A DNA stretch of 64,000 bases, taken from Microvelia longipes (Eukaryota > Arthropoda > Insecta > Hemiptera > Veliidae). The position numbers and the translations under genes are program-made. Below, one piece after another: positions 11,162-22,871 of the stretch; position 1 is the first letter of the stretch, and every line of letters starts with the position of its first letter. Below the pieces are notes generated by a model. That model did no database searches. It was given only the letters and a program-made list of their open reading frames with translations, and had not been told where the DNA came from. The stretch covers positions 23,679,135 to 23,743,134 of the forward strand of contig JACMZG010001870.1 of NCBI GenBank assembly GCA_018340805.1, given 5' to 3'.

Positions 11162-12872
11162 TCGATCATCCCTTATGGTGGTCAGGACCTTCGTGGCTGC
11201 ATCTTCCTGAAGATCAATGGCCTACTACACCTTTAAACATCAACTTAGACAACTTACCTGAAGTAAAACCTGCTTCTGTAGCTTTGCTTTCTATATCTCC
11301 TATATCACCGGAGTTCTTTGATATTGTAGATCGATTTAGCTTTTAACAAAACTTATTAGAGTATTTGCTCTAATTTATCGTCTTAGTGCTAGATGTCGCA
11401 AATGTACTGACTATAACTATTCTGGTTTAGTGTCTCATGAAGAGTTTCTTGAAGTGGAGACTAGATTAATTCGTATTCACCAACATCATTTCTACCCTGA
11501 AGCCTTCGGCGATAATACTACCGGATCAGCACTGCTTTCTTCTCTAGGAGCTTTTGTAGATCAAAAGGGATTGCTGAGGGTGGGCGGTAGAATCACTGAA
11601 TCTAACTTACCTTTTGAGCAACGCCATCCTATCTTACTACCAAGAAGATGTAACTTCACAACTTTAATCGTCGACTATTATCATAATACATGTTTTCACA
11701 TTGGAACTCAAGCTCTTCAGACCATCATTAATCAGAAATTCTGGATACCTGCATTGAAGAACCTCCTGAAACAAAGAAAGAAATCATGTCTTACATGCAT
11801 AAGATATTCTAAAAAATCTAAACCACCACAAATGGGGAACTTACCTTCTAGTAGATTTGTTGAAGATCGTCCCTTTTATCACACTGGAGTTGACTTCGCG
11901 GGCCCTTTCATATGCCGTGAATCGCGACGTAGAAATGCTCCAACCAGCAAGGCTTATCTTTGCCTGTTTGTGTGCTTCTCAACCAAGGCACTACACCTTG
12001 AGTTAGTTCCTTCCCTTAAGACTGAAGGATTCTTAGATGCTCTAGATAGGTTTGTGTCAAGAAGAGGAGTACCTGCTAAAATCTTTTCTGATCAAGGAAC
12101 CAATTTCCTTGGTGCTTCTAACTACTTCAAGGAACTATTCGAATGGTTGAAGGCCAAAGAAACCCAAGCCTCCATCATCAATCACAGCAACCTCAAGGGT
12201 ATATCTTGGTCATTTAACCCTCCTCACAGCCCACACTTCGGTGGGCTATGGGAAGCAGGAGTTAAAAGCGTCAAGAGCTTACTCAGGAAGATGTTTGGAG
12301 ATCAACCTTTCACCGAAGGAGAACTTAACACTGCGTTCACTAAAGTAGAGGCTTTGTTAAACTCCCGGCCATTGTGTCAGCGTTCTTCTGACCCAAATGA
12401 CCTGAGACCTCTTACACCCAATGATTTTCTCATTCATCAAGGGTCAACCATTTCATCTATCTCAGCTCTACCTGAAGAGGATCTAAAAGATATTCCTGAC
12501 AACCGACTCTCCAAGTGGCAGCGCATCCGTCAACGCGTACAGTTCTTCTGGAAGAGATGGCGTCAAGAATATCTCCATACCTTACAGCATAGACACAAAT
12601 GGACCAAATTCTTACCTAACTTCAAGGTCGGAGATTTAGTTCTCATGACTGATACTAACTTCTCACCCCAGGATTGGCCTGTAGGAAGGATAACAGAGGT
12701 GCATCCTGGAAAGGATAACATCGTACGTGTTGTTACCTTGAGAACAATTAAAGGGACATACAAGCGTCCAGTTGTGAACTTAATTTCACTGGAAGATGCT
12801 GTAAATCCATCTCAACCTTCTGCATCGACTACAACTACTTCTCCTGACTCTGCTTCTCCAAATTCAGCTTAG
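11162..12872 (+). pseudogene. pol: BEL/Pao integrase with DUF5641-type C-terminus
   Basis: The longest intact piece of this element (11430-12872, 480 codons) is preceded by about 270 nt in shifted frames. It has the zinc-binding HHCC segment (about 11680-11810). The DDE core has its first Asp in G-V-D-F-A-G-P (about 11889-11909), the second in S-D-Q-G-T-N-F (about 12088-12108), and the Glu in G-L-W-E-A-G (about 12244-12261). The C-terminal domain contains the W-P-V-G-R-I and V-V-x-L-R-T blocks typical of BEL/Pao integrases. A Ser/Thr-rich tail ends at the stop. All catalytic residues remain, although the upstream Pol is broken. Confidence 0.92.
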
Positions 12873-12892
12873 GTGAAATTTGGCGGGCGGTA

Positions 12893-13700
12893 TGTTCAGG
12901 CTTTCTGGAAATTTCACCTCTTAAATTTTTTACCTTTTATTTTCATATTCTTTATTTTGTCTACTTAGAAGTTTTATCTTATTATTTAATATTTTCTATG
13001 ATTTTTTCTTTATACCTGGGTCTGGGGGGTCAGAGCTTGTTATGATTTTTCTTTACCTATCTAACTCTATCTAACCTTTGGGTTTTAATGCCATACTGAA
13101 TCTATTTATCTCACTCACATCCTCAATCCCTTTTATAGCTTTCCAGTTACTTATCCATTTAGCCCTTACCTTACCCTTCTCTCTCTCTTGTAAGTTAGGG
13201 ATTTTTTTCCTTTCTGCATATCTTTTAGTTGCCTGTGTAAACTCATTGTGACCTACACCTAACAATTATTGTAACTTTTATAGTTAATATCGTAACCAAA
13301 CTAACATAATTAATTTAACTGTAACTTCAATCTTATGGTCACTAGTTTTGTTGTGTTTTTTTATAGTTCAAGTGAACTTATTAACCAACGTTTAAACTTT
13401 AATTAACTTTAACTTTTGCTATAACGTTTAAGGTTATTTTTTGTGCTGTGCACATGGTGATGCTAACTCAATATTCTGGTTGCATCTTACCAAACAATCA
13501 TCATTTTCAATGAACTTTCTCTATCATTGTCTTTGGACATTCTACCAAATTAACTTCAGTTTAATAAAGTTGTTATCAACTACTAAACTTCTCTCAAAGG
13601 ATTTTGGATTACTCTGAATACAAGTAAGACTGTTCTTATTTCTTAGAAGTCTCACTCATCATTCTGGACTTATTCATCTTAGCTAATCATAATCATACCT
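12893..13700 (+). repeat. probable 3' LTR of the BEL/Pao element
   Basis: Starts at TGTTCAGG just after a GC-rich tract (12882-12892) that could act as the polypurine-tract region, 20 nt past the integrase stop. An AATAAA lies at about 13562, suitable as the LTR poly(A) signal. The right border is unknown because the matching 5' LTR is not in the window. Open frames here are AT-rich chance frames. Confidence 0.5.
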
Positions 13701-14879
13701 TTTGATACATTGGAGTATATGAATACAACTTTACTCTATATTTTCTCTTAAATAATTTAAAATTCAACTTATGTAAAATAAAATTATAGAGCTCTGATAT
13801 TTGGGATACCCCCCCCCTTTTAACCTAATATAAATTTTAATTTATGTTTTATATAAATATATATTTTTTAAATTAAACGATTAATGTATATTACTGATTA
13901 GACTTTATGAAGACTTATAATAATTTGCTTTGACTTCGTACTAATTTAATGATCTACAATTTAAATATCTTTCGTAATATTTTTTTGGATATTTCAAATA
14001 GTCTTTTGTCTGTTCTTTTAAACATTTATTATAAATCTTCATTTAGATATTTAAGATATTTAGATATTTGCTTTTGAAAATAAGCTTAAGTCTATACCTC
14101 CCATTTCTGGGGTTGTTTCTTTGTATTATTTTATTTAAATTAATTTACTTTTTATTTTATGAGGGTTTTAGTTTGCCTTTTTTTGCTTACTTTCATTTGA
14201 CTTCGTTGGTCAAACTTAAACTTATTTTCACTTACCTTTTTTAATATTTTGGATGTTTACTTTTGATTTAAAAAACTTGATTTTTATTTATGTTTGTTGC
14301 CATTATTTACTGCTAAGTAAACACTTAATTTTAAATCTGCATTTTCTTGACTTCACCCTAACTTTTTTAGTTCTAAGATTATTTTTTTCAGAGTTGAGAC
14401 AAGGCCAGGTACTTAAGATATTAATTTGTACCTCCTATGCTTAACAATACTTAACATTTTAGTTTTTATGTAATTTTTATATAGTAATTTTTTTTTATAT
14501 ATTTTATTAATAGATGTACATAAATTTTACATTGTTTGTAGGATAGGGTCTAACATGGTCTAACGATTTTACAAGTTGCCGCCATAACCACGGCGAATGC
14601 TTATTACTAGCTAACCTAATTCTTAAAACTATAAATATATATATATGAAGGGAGGATATAATATCAATGCTGTATGACCATAGCATAGGGTTAAGGCAGG
14701 TCTTTGTATCTCTCACCGTAGAGATTTGCGGAGGGCTTACTTACCAAAGAAAAATTAATCATATATAATTAGGCTTAGATATACTAATCTTATGGCAGTC
14801 CTATTATACCATTGCTATTTTTGTGTATTGTATTTTGATGTTTATTACTACAATTTTGGTATTTTTTTTTTTACAGGTT
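13701..14879. other. AT-rich non-coding stretch
   Basis: Very T-rich, with a C9 run near 13810 that is prone to sequencing error. 14,520-14,740 is a less AT-rich patch with no recognisable gene. No coding signal on either strand. Confidence 0.6.
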
Positions 14880-16440
14880 TTTCTTATTGCCCTACATGTA
14901 TGGGAATCATAATTGAGACGATTGATGCTTTTTCTCTCTTGTTCCCATAAGGACGGTTGCTTTCTGGTTATACAATACCGGGGAGGGGGGCAGGTCACCA
15001 CTGGCATACCCCAGAATTCGGCTCAAGGTTTCCCATACCCGGTATTGGATAGGGTTCTAGTGAGGGGGAAGAGCGGTATGGAGTATCGAGTGAGGTGGGG
15101 ATGTACTGTCTCGCGACATTCTTCCCCTTCCTCTCTATATACTGCCGGGGTTCTATCCTTTCACCTCACATTATTAATCTAAGGCGCCCTACACTAGGCC
15201 ACCCCTCAGGGAGGCGGCTGTACCCGCGATGTCGCCCTGGACAGCATGGTCACATGCAGTTCAGCGCGGCATCATTTTCGTCGGCGGGAGGTAGTGTAGT
15301 AAAGCGAAATTGAAATTAAAGGTTTTAAATTTCATAGTTTGGTCATCTTAATATTTCAGTTTAGTTTCATATAAGTTTTAGTTCAAAATATTAAAGTATT
15401 AATACAGACTTTAGCACTACCAGATCCCTGGTCTGGTTTACAGGATGTTTACACCAAAGCCGCCTTTTAGAGCGGCCTACTTCAGAGACCATACCGCCTA
15501 GTTGACAGTAGATGCAGAATTTATTGGCTTTTTAAGAGCAAATATGGTAAGATTAACACATAGTCAAGTACCGTGGGACCTTGCCACAAACCAGGGTTCT
15601 GGGGGCCCTCATGGGGGGTTGCACGTCATTAAGGGGTACAAGTATTGGTGTGTCTTTAACAACACCAATACTCAGGGGGACTTGAGGGAGAACTATAAGA
15701 ACTCATGTCCCCACCACTAGGGATTTGTAATTGAGAGTTGGTGAGAGATTCGGTCAGAGTTGGTCAGAGAGTTAATTAAGAGTTGGATTGTAATTGACAT
15801 TATTAGATTATTGTGATTAGTGATCAACCGTTGCTTAGAGATGTGGTTCCTGATCCCAGTTTGGATTATCTTATTCAGCAGTAAGTAAGATCACTATATT
15901 TTCAGTCCCACTGTTAAGGTTTTTGTAAAAGATTCCAAGGTTAGGTTGTACACTCTGTACAACCTCTCAATTAAAGTATTAACCAAACCAAAAACCAAGA
16001 GAGAGAAAGTTTCAATGGTAAATAGTGTTAAGGAAAATTAATCTAGGACTTAAGGTGTTACTTGTATAAATAAAACTAACGAAAATTTTAAACAATTAGT
16101 TTATTATTTGCTCATCCCCGTTCTGCCTTGCCGCCTTGTAACTCGGGACGCCTGTGCAATTGACCCGGCACAGAAGGATTCCCTTCTTCGTCCCGATCGG
16201 AGCTTCTGGTAACGCCCAAGGGCGAGAACGCTCCGTCGCACGGTTACAATGTATGTTTCACCCTTATGGTTTTAACAGTAGGAAAGCAAGGAGTGTGTCT
16301 ATAATTGAGAAACGTTTAGCCTTAAAAAGGTACTTGTTCTTTCAAGTGAATACAGGATGGTACATTTTACATACATCACCCCAACTAATTCAGCTTCTAA
16401 CAGCGCAATCGCCAAAAAGTAGTATCTACCCTCACTGACT
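14880..16440. other. GC-rich block of unknown nature
   Basis: Base composition jumps well above that of the surroundings (for example 14,970-15,290, 15,570-15,620 and 16,120-16,240). It contains small inverted repeats (an ATACCGGG / CCCGGTAT pair at about 14974-15047; GCCGCC / GGCGGC-like arms near 15,460) and a TATAAATAAA motif near 16,065. Short open frames (15502-15720, 16154-16438) have no recognisable domain. It could be a decayed retroelement or a solo LTR with its leader, but no pair of repeats or target duplication is visible. Confidence 0.35.
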
Positions 16441-17340
16441 CGACTACCAGGAGTTTGAACAACCAATTTTTTTTCAATCGTCTTCCAAGTATAAAAATCC
16501 GATTTTCAAAATGTGTTCTTCTACGATAACTAATTTGAGCATACCATAAAATGGATTAATTCAGAAACTACACAATTTGATACACTGCATAAGCATACTT
16601 AAGCTCGCTTAAACTCATGGAAGTCGACTTAATTGAAAGATAGCTCAAATTTGAAATTAAAATGATATCGTAGAAAAACAAACTTTGATAGCAAATCTGA
16701 TTGTTCTACAAGAATATAATTGCCAAAATAATAATAGGATATTTAAGCTCATGGTAGTCGACTTTGTTATGGGTAGATGATAATTTTCTGACGATAGCTC
16801 CATTAGAAATAGAGTTGGTAGGGGTGATGTATTCTTGTATACCAAATTTTGGGAATTCATGTTGGATAAAAGTAGCTACGTATGTCAAACGATAGGTCTT
16901 TGTGAAATATTCGGAATTCAGTGATACTGAGTTATTTAACAATTAATTTAGCTTTTAAATAAATCCATGTTATTGTAGGAAAAACACACTTTAGCAAACT
17001 TATTGCTGAACTAGGAAGACAATTAGCACAAAATATAAGGTTATTAGGCAAAATAGTTTAGTACATTTTTCACAAAATAGTACTCACTTTTATGCTTCAA
17101 GTATTAGCTGTCCCGATTAAGATGCTTGGATATCTATACCATTTTGCCTCAATGAAGCAAGTAGTACAGTAAACGAGGACAGTAAGCCGAACACCTGAAA
17201 AATAACAGTAAAGAATCAATTTATGGGCCTAGAATGTGTACCATATTAGTACATTGCGCGAGACGTGAAAGTTAGTGAAAATTGTGAATTATTAGTAAAA
17301 TTAGTTAGACGTAATTCATTGTCAATGTTATTTACAATTA
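16441..17340. other. non-coding, weak internal direct repeats
   Basis: A motif like CTCATGGWAGTCGACTT occurs near 16,613 and 16,749. A second one, GTAGRAAAAACA, occurs near 16,671 and 16,975. This suggests a degenerate internal duplication of roughly 140-300 bp. No gene is seen. Confidence 0.4.
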
Positions 17341-17358
17341 ACGACAAAACCAATTATC

Positions 17359-17455
17359 AGGTTCGTCATAAGAAAGACGGTGTGTAATGTGAAGGGTGTT
17401 CAAAATCCTGACACCTTTATCAAAACACACACCGTCTTTTTTTTAAGACGAACCT
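17359..17455. repeat. 97-bp hairpin (foldback) sequence
   Basis: The left arm begins GGTTCGTC at 17360 and includes AAGACGGTGTGT; the right arm has ACACACCGTCTT and ends GACGAACC at about 17454. An inner pair (AGGGTGT / ACACCT) extends the stem almost to a short loop near 17,402-17,410. It is probably a small foldback element; no convincing target duplication is visible. Confidence 0.7.
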
Positions 17456-17476
17456 TAATGATGGGAGAAATAACCA

Positions 17477-17579
<103 letters not shown>

Positions 17580-17588
17580 CCTCACAAG

Positions 17589-19443
17589 TTGAGTATAACT
17601 CATTCAGTAAAGATTTTCAATCTGGGTTGGCTGGCGAATAAAAGAACACAACTTAGAAACGCTTATAGAAAGGCTCTAAAAACATGTAAAAAGAAAAAAT
17701 ATATAGAATATGTAAATAATAATGTAAATAATCCTTCAGCAATTTGGAAAATGGTTAAACAAGAAAATGGTGGTTTGGAGGCTAAACAAGTAGAAATAGA
17801 TTTAAAGCCAGATGAGATTAACAAACATTTTGCTACTATTGCAGATAAGCTTCATACTAACCTGGCCAAGTCATCTAACTCTACTCCTAGACAGCATCTA
17901 CAACCACCTCCTTGTCAAACCAAATCCTTCTATCTTAATTACACAGACACTGAGGAAGTTAAAAAGATTACATCCTTGTTAAAGAATTCAAATAGTTTTG
18001 ACATTTATTACATTAGTAATAATTTTATTAAAAAAATTATCTCTTATATAAGTCCATATTTAAGTCATCTACTTAATAACTGTATCTTCCTAGGTTATTT
18101 TCCTTCAAGTCAGTAGAGTCATACCAATATATAAAAAAGGTCCAGTGAGTGATCTTAACAATTTTTGGCCCATATCTATCGTTCCAATCTTTTCAAAAAT
18201 ATTCGAAAGAATAATAAAAAATAGTCTTTTAAAATTTTTAAACAAAAATAACTTTTTTCATGACCAACAGTTTGGATTTAGAGCGAATTGCTCTACTTAT
18301 AAGGCACTTCAAACAGTAGCATAAGACATTTATGACGCTTTCGAAAACAAAGAAGAATTGCTTGCTCTATCGTGTGACATTTCAAAAGCCTTTGACTGCA
18401 TTCATTTTCAGACGTTGAATCTTAAGCTGCTGAGTTGTGGGATCCCTTATCTCTAGATGGTTTTTAATTAGAAGATCTTTCACCACTCTAAACTCTGATC
18501 TATTGAAAACACTATACTCAACCTACATCAGGCCAATACTAGAATATGCTTCTGTTATCATTTCTCCTTGGCTTAAAAAGGATATTAACTTACTCGAGCG
18601 AGTACAACGTAGAATCACTAAGTCATCTCCTCAATTAAAATTTCTAAATTACTCAGATAGATTGGTTGCCCTTGAACTTGAACCCCTCATGGATAGAAGA
18701 AGCCGCATTGATGTCATAGAAACTTACAAAATTCTGACAAATTATTACTCAACTCCTCTCCATTTATTTAAACTTAAACAAAATAATAATTTGCGAGGAC
18801 ATTCTCTATCTCTATATAAATTTAACGTTAATACATCACTTAGAGCCAACTTTTTCTCACAGAGAATTATAAATAAGTGGAATAGCTTAGCGCAGAATAT
18901 TGTCTCTGCAGGCAATGTAAATATATTTAAACGTAGAGTCTAAAGTACCAATACGTAACAAAAAGTGCAATTTAGCTTAAACATAAATATTTTTTTTTAA
19001 TTTCTTTATTAACATAACTCTTTGATAATTATTTTATTTACTTGCATTATAATGAAGGTCTTAGATAGTTATATTATTACTAGTATTATTTTTTTAAAGA
19101 CTGATTGAATCTTTTTACTCTTTTTTTTATTTTACCAAAGATAATTTATTGCGGTCTATACTTCCTATTTTGTACTTCGAAATGTTAGTTTTTAGCTTTT
19201 ACAAAACTGGCAATTTGCCTAAACATGCTTTTATTGTTATTAGTGTTTGTTACATAATATTTAATTTTTCTTAAACTTGTATTTTATTTTCATTTAGTTT
19301 TTTTTTTTTAACTTAAATTCTTATTTTTTTGTTTTTTTCTTATTGTAATCTTTAATTGTACAATTATGTGGAGCTTTAATCGGCCTTGGCCGCTTGTGTA
19401 AATTTAAAAATAAATAAATAAAATAAATAAATAAATAAATAAA
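17589..19443 (+). mobile_element. LINE (CR1/Jockey-like) fragment with internal deletion and 3' tail
   Basis: 17589-18116 encodes the region before the RT (S-A-I-W-K-M-V and similar motifs). 18117-18450 continues in another frame into RT blocks 1-3, with F-G-F-R and D-I-S-K-A-F-D-C-I motifs and an in-frame stop near 18,322. At about 18,455 the sequence jumps directly to the post-RT segment (18,490-18,943) with T-L-Y-S-T-Y-I-R-P-I-L-E-Y-A-S and V-Q-R-R-I-T-K, which is typical of the CR1/L2/Jockey group. The catalytic F-A-D-D region is missing, so about 600 nt appear deleted. A long AT-rich 3' UTR ends in an (AAAT)n-type tail at about 19,405-19,443, the expected 3' end of a target-primed insertion. 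Confidence 0.85.
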
Positions 19444-19945
19444 TCCCTTAATCCACTAATCAGACAAGGGAGATCCCTTGTCTCCCTCTGGAGCTCATTA
19501 TGTCATATCTCACTAAAAGGATTCAACAGGTACACGTTAACGGAAAACGTGTCTGACGCGAGAGAATTACATAATGGAGTTCCTCAAGGATCTGTTCTAG
19601 GCCCCATTCTTTTTCTTATCTACTATAATGATCTTCCGGATTCAGCCATAGGTGCATTAGATTTGCAGACGATACAACGTATTTAATTAAGAACGCCAGT
19701 AAAGAGACTCTATTGAATCAGAAAGATGTAGTTATAAGTAGAGCTAAAGACTGGTTTTCAACCAATTCGCTGACACTTAATGATGGGAAGAGTCAAGTGT
19801 TGATATTTTCGCTGAAATCGCCAGATAGAGAGAATTTGCTGAAGCTCCTTGGAGTACTCTGGATTCTCTACTCACCTGGGAGAAGCATACTTCTCAACTG
19901 GCAAAGAAGCTATCATCAGTTCTCTTCCTACTCAGGAAATTATTA
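19444..19945 (+). mobile_element. second LINE fragment, RT catalytic core only
   Basis: It starts immediately after the A-rich tail of the previous LINE. In shifting frames it encodes N-G-V-P-Q-G-S-V-L-G-P (about 19,573-19,605), a broken F-A-D-D-T-T-Y active-site block (about 19,657-19,680), and the downstream W-F-S-T-N-S-L-T-L-N and K-K-L-S-S-type blocks (19,713-19,940). It is 5' and 3' truncated with at least three frameshifts. The LINE clade cannot be fixed from this piece. Confidence 0.8.
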
Positions 19946-20012
19946 GACCGACTCAAGACCACTCTCATTTAACTCACAGGCCAAGAAAACATCGAAACCT
20001 TGACTCCCCACT

Positions 20013-20034
20013 CAGGAGGGGCTGAATGTTAAAA

Positions 20035-20100
<66 letters not shown>

Positions 20101-20118
20101 ATATATATATGGTGTGTG

Positions 20119-20194
<76 letters not shown>

Positions 20195-20425
20195 ATATTA
20201 TTATATTTATTTTATATATCTTTCAATTTCAATGTATATTTTTTTATATATTATGACATTTATATTATAAGTTTATTGTTAAAAATATATGTTATGTAAT
20301 TTATTATATTTATATATTTTTTATAGGGTTTATTTTTTTCACACATTTATTGCGGGTTTAGGTTATGTAAAAATTTCTGGGGGGGGCTGAAGCCCCCTCA
20401 GCCCCCCCCCCTGGCTACGCCACTG
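20013..20425. mobile_element. non-autonomous hAT-like element with 8-bp target duplication
   Basis: Flanked by identical TCCCCACT at 20005-20012 and 20426-20433; removing one copy plus the insert restores the uninterrupted family A sequence seen elsewhere. The termini are CAGGAGGGGC (left) and GGCTACGCCACTG (right, so CAGTGGCGTAGCC inward), matching the CA...TG ends and 8-bp duplication of hAT elements. The interior is a compound (TA)n array (20,039-20,192) and AT-rich filler. No transposase is present. Confidence 0.8.
20039..20192. repeat. (TA)n microsatellite with a GGTGTGTG interruption
   Basis: Compound TA array inside the hAT-like insertion, interrupted at about 20,111-20,119. Confidence 0.97.
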
Positions 20426-20630
20426 TCCCCACTTGAAATATGTAGTTTACTGGCCGTATTTTAGGTTTTCGGCCACCGGCCGGAAATTGGCCACCGTTTT
20501 TCAACTTTTTAGTCACTTGGACTGGTCGTATCGACATTGGACTAGTTTTATTCGATTCAGCGCCTAAAAATACATAGAAAACGACTTTTTGAAATTGTTA
20601 CTTAGCGATTGTAACTCATAAATAGTCTAA

Positions 20631-21079
20631 ACATTAGAAATTACTTCATTGAATGTCCAAATGTCCTGTAACATGAAATAACAATAATGCAAAACTTCAA
20701 AAATCAGTAATTCCTCCAAAGAGTTTTTGTAGCTGTCCTTTCATTTATAAAATTCTTTAAAAATAATAACGTTTCTCTAGAAAACTTACTCTATACAACA
20801 TTGCCATATTCAATACGATACAGTCACAAGGATTGAAAGTAATCTTCATGTTTACAACATCGTCTGTTAGGTGCAGCAACTGGAACAAAAGTGAAATTAT
20901 AAAACGATGCTTAACGATTTCCTTGTTTTTAAAAAAAATTATTGGTCAATTGGGTTGCAAGTGTTGGAATACCGAGCTATTAATAAAAAACAGGTAAACA
21001 TTTAATACATTAATGAATGAATCAACAAAAAAATTACATTAATAAATTTATACCTGGTGTGTCGGCATTATTATGTTAC
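20631..21079. other. non-coding, nothing recognised
   Basis: AT-rich, no coding signal and no repeat partner found in the window. Confidence 0.6.
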
Positions 21080-21520
21080 ACTACGTACACACAGCGTATT
21101 TAACAGGTGATCGTATTCCATACGCATTTAATACGATAAGGTTCTTTCACCGTGTTTTGTTTAGTCGATCGAGTGAGATTACGTGATAACTGTACCCGCC
21201 AAAACATCGCGTCTTTTATGGTGAAGGTTCACTTTTGGTTATAAGGAAGTTTAACACAGAAAAAATATTTTATTAAATTGTGATTTCTTTGCATAGTAAT
21301 TAAGTTACTCAAGAAAAAAATAATATTTCAAAAGTTATTTGATGAAAAATGGTAATATTTAAGAAAAATAAAAGTTCGACGAAAAGGTTATCCATTAAAT
21401 ACGGGGATCGATCTAGATTCCATCTCCCTAGTTTTAGCGTATCAGCGTATCATTCTTACAGCGTATGCAACGGTATTTAGATATACGATTCGCGGATTTA
21501 GAATACTGTGTGAACGTACT
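21080..21520. mobile_element. possible TIR element (about 440 bp)
   Basis: The left end ACTACGTACACACAG (21080-21094) and the right end CTGTGTGAACGTACT (21506-21520) form imperfect terminal inverted repeats. Subterminal regions on both sides carry related GCGTAT/ATACGC motifs. No coding capacity. A target duplication is not evident, so the exact borders are unsure. Confidence 0.45.
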
Positions 21521-22015
21521 TAATTAATTCATTAAATCCTACCATTTTGTTAAATATGGGCATTCGGTACCTAAGGCTCTACGCAACTCTGGCGCTTCAC
21601 GGGTCGGCCTTTCCCGGGGCCTAGTTTGTTGTTGTTTTACATGGCTGTTAGCCTTAAGTATTGCGATACCAAATAAAAGACGTCGTCGCCCTTTTGGGGT
21701 CCACATTCGTAGTGTCTAGTCCTATGAGAGGAGTTTTAATTTAGCCGTCCCTGGTTAAGGAACTCTCCTCTAGTTTGAAAACGAACTCACCCAAGACGTT
21801 TGAAAGTAATAAAATATTACGCTAAAAAGTTCTTAACCGATGATTTGTTGACCATCATTCTCTCAAACTACGTTATTGAAACAGCCACTACGGGATAACT
21901 GCGCATGGCAATAAAATAAGATAATTGAAGTAAACAACACAAACCCAAACTAGAACTCTGAAAGTAATAATATTCAAAAAGTAATAAGTTTCTTAAGCAA
22001 TGGTTTGTAGGCGTT
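21521..22015. other. non-coding with a GC-rich patch
   Basis: 21,580-21,700 is GC-richer and includes an AATAAA followed by GACGTCGTCGCC near 21,675, which could be a retroelement 3' end. No domain can be read. The rest is AT-rich without a gene. Confidence 0.35.
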
Positions 22016-22871
22016 CAGGTTGTATTATCCCTGGGTAAAGTAATATATAAACCAAGTAGGGAAACAAACGCGATTTCATTCAGACCTGGCATGTAGTTCA
22101 CGTTTTGTCCAGCAGGGAGTTGGCTCAAGTTTTCCTATGACCGCGGCCATTTTTTTACCCTAGTAAATGTGAACAAACTATTTAAGGTACTAAAAATTTT
22201 TGTTTCTATCGCATTTTATTTGAACAGTTTAGTTAAAATGTTAATAATTTATGTAATAAATACATTTTACCACATCCAATAGTGGTTTAAGTCCGAATCT
22301 TTAAATACTAGGTTTTTTAAATTACTTAAAACGAGCGGCTAATTAAACTTTTCTTTCGTGTGCACTATTTAACTTAGTACATTTTTGAAAATGATATTTG
22401 TTTTTTCCTTCAAATATTAATTGTAATTAGTAATTTAACAAATTTAACCTATTTTTTTAATGTAATAAAAGCAATCGTAATTTCAAGGCAATGCACTGTC
22501 GTCTGCATTTTCTTCAAAGTCTTATAAAAACATGTGGTTTACCTTTAATATAGTTTCTCTTTTTCTTTAACTAAATTATTATAACAATTATTTAACCGAA
22601 TTTAATACAAAATCATTAAATTATCACGTACATATTAAAGTAACGAAAACACGATAAAATGTAAAACTCACCTTGTTATCAGGGTTGCCAATAAAATTAA
22701 ATAAAAAAACCTAAATCAGAAACGGCGCATGCGCAGTTATTCTAATTTTAGCTATTTTTTATTTTTGAGCCAGCTATCAGCTGATTGGGCAGGTCTGAAT
22801 TCTTTTGCATGTGTCAGTATAGGAGTTTCCCTACTTGGTTTTTAGATTACTTTACACCCTGGGGCAACCTG
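22016..22871. mobile_element. non-autonomous TIR element (about 856 bp)
   Basis: The ends begin CAGGTTG (22016) and end CAACCTG (22871). Inside them about 45 bp of imperfect inverted repeat follow (CCCTGGGTAAAGTAAT, then AAACCAAGTAGGGAAAC on the left; the reverse complement on the right, about 22,828-22,865). Subterminal TTCAGACCTG is also present in inverted orientation on both sides. No transposase is readable. No target duplication was found, so the class is undetermined. Confidence 0.65.

Larger units (their letters stand above)
7072..13700 (+). mobile_element. BEL/Pao LTR retrotransposon, decayed
   Basis: The gene order is DUF1759-type gag, multiple zinc knuckles, protease, YVDD reverse transcriptase, RNase H, integrase and a DUF5641-type C-terminal domain, which is specific to BEL/Pao. 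A T-rich leader (7072-7459) precedes gag. After the integrase stop comes a GC-rich purine/pyrimidine segment (about 12882-12892), and the 3' LTR probably begins with TGTTCAGG at 12893. The right end near 13,600-13,700 is a guess, because no second LTR copy is visible. The 5' LTR is probably in the gap. Several frameshifts make this copy non-autonomous. Confidence 0.93.
19950..20630. repeat. dispersed repeat family A, copy 1, split by an hAT-like insertion
   Basis: The left part (about 19,955-20,012) matches 47,455-47,505 and 53,480-53,510 (AACTCACAGGCC ... CTCCCCACT). The right part (20,426 to about 20,630) matches the same family onward (CCCCACTTGAAATATGT, then GTTTACTGGCC, then a purine-rich end with AAATACATAGA). 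The three copies establish the family. This copy is interrupted at 20,013-20,425. Confidence 0.75.

Noticed and set aside
15502..15720. 72-residue Gly/Asn-rich protein
   Set aside because: No recognisable domain and no conserved context; a chance frame in the GC-rich block.
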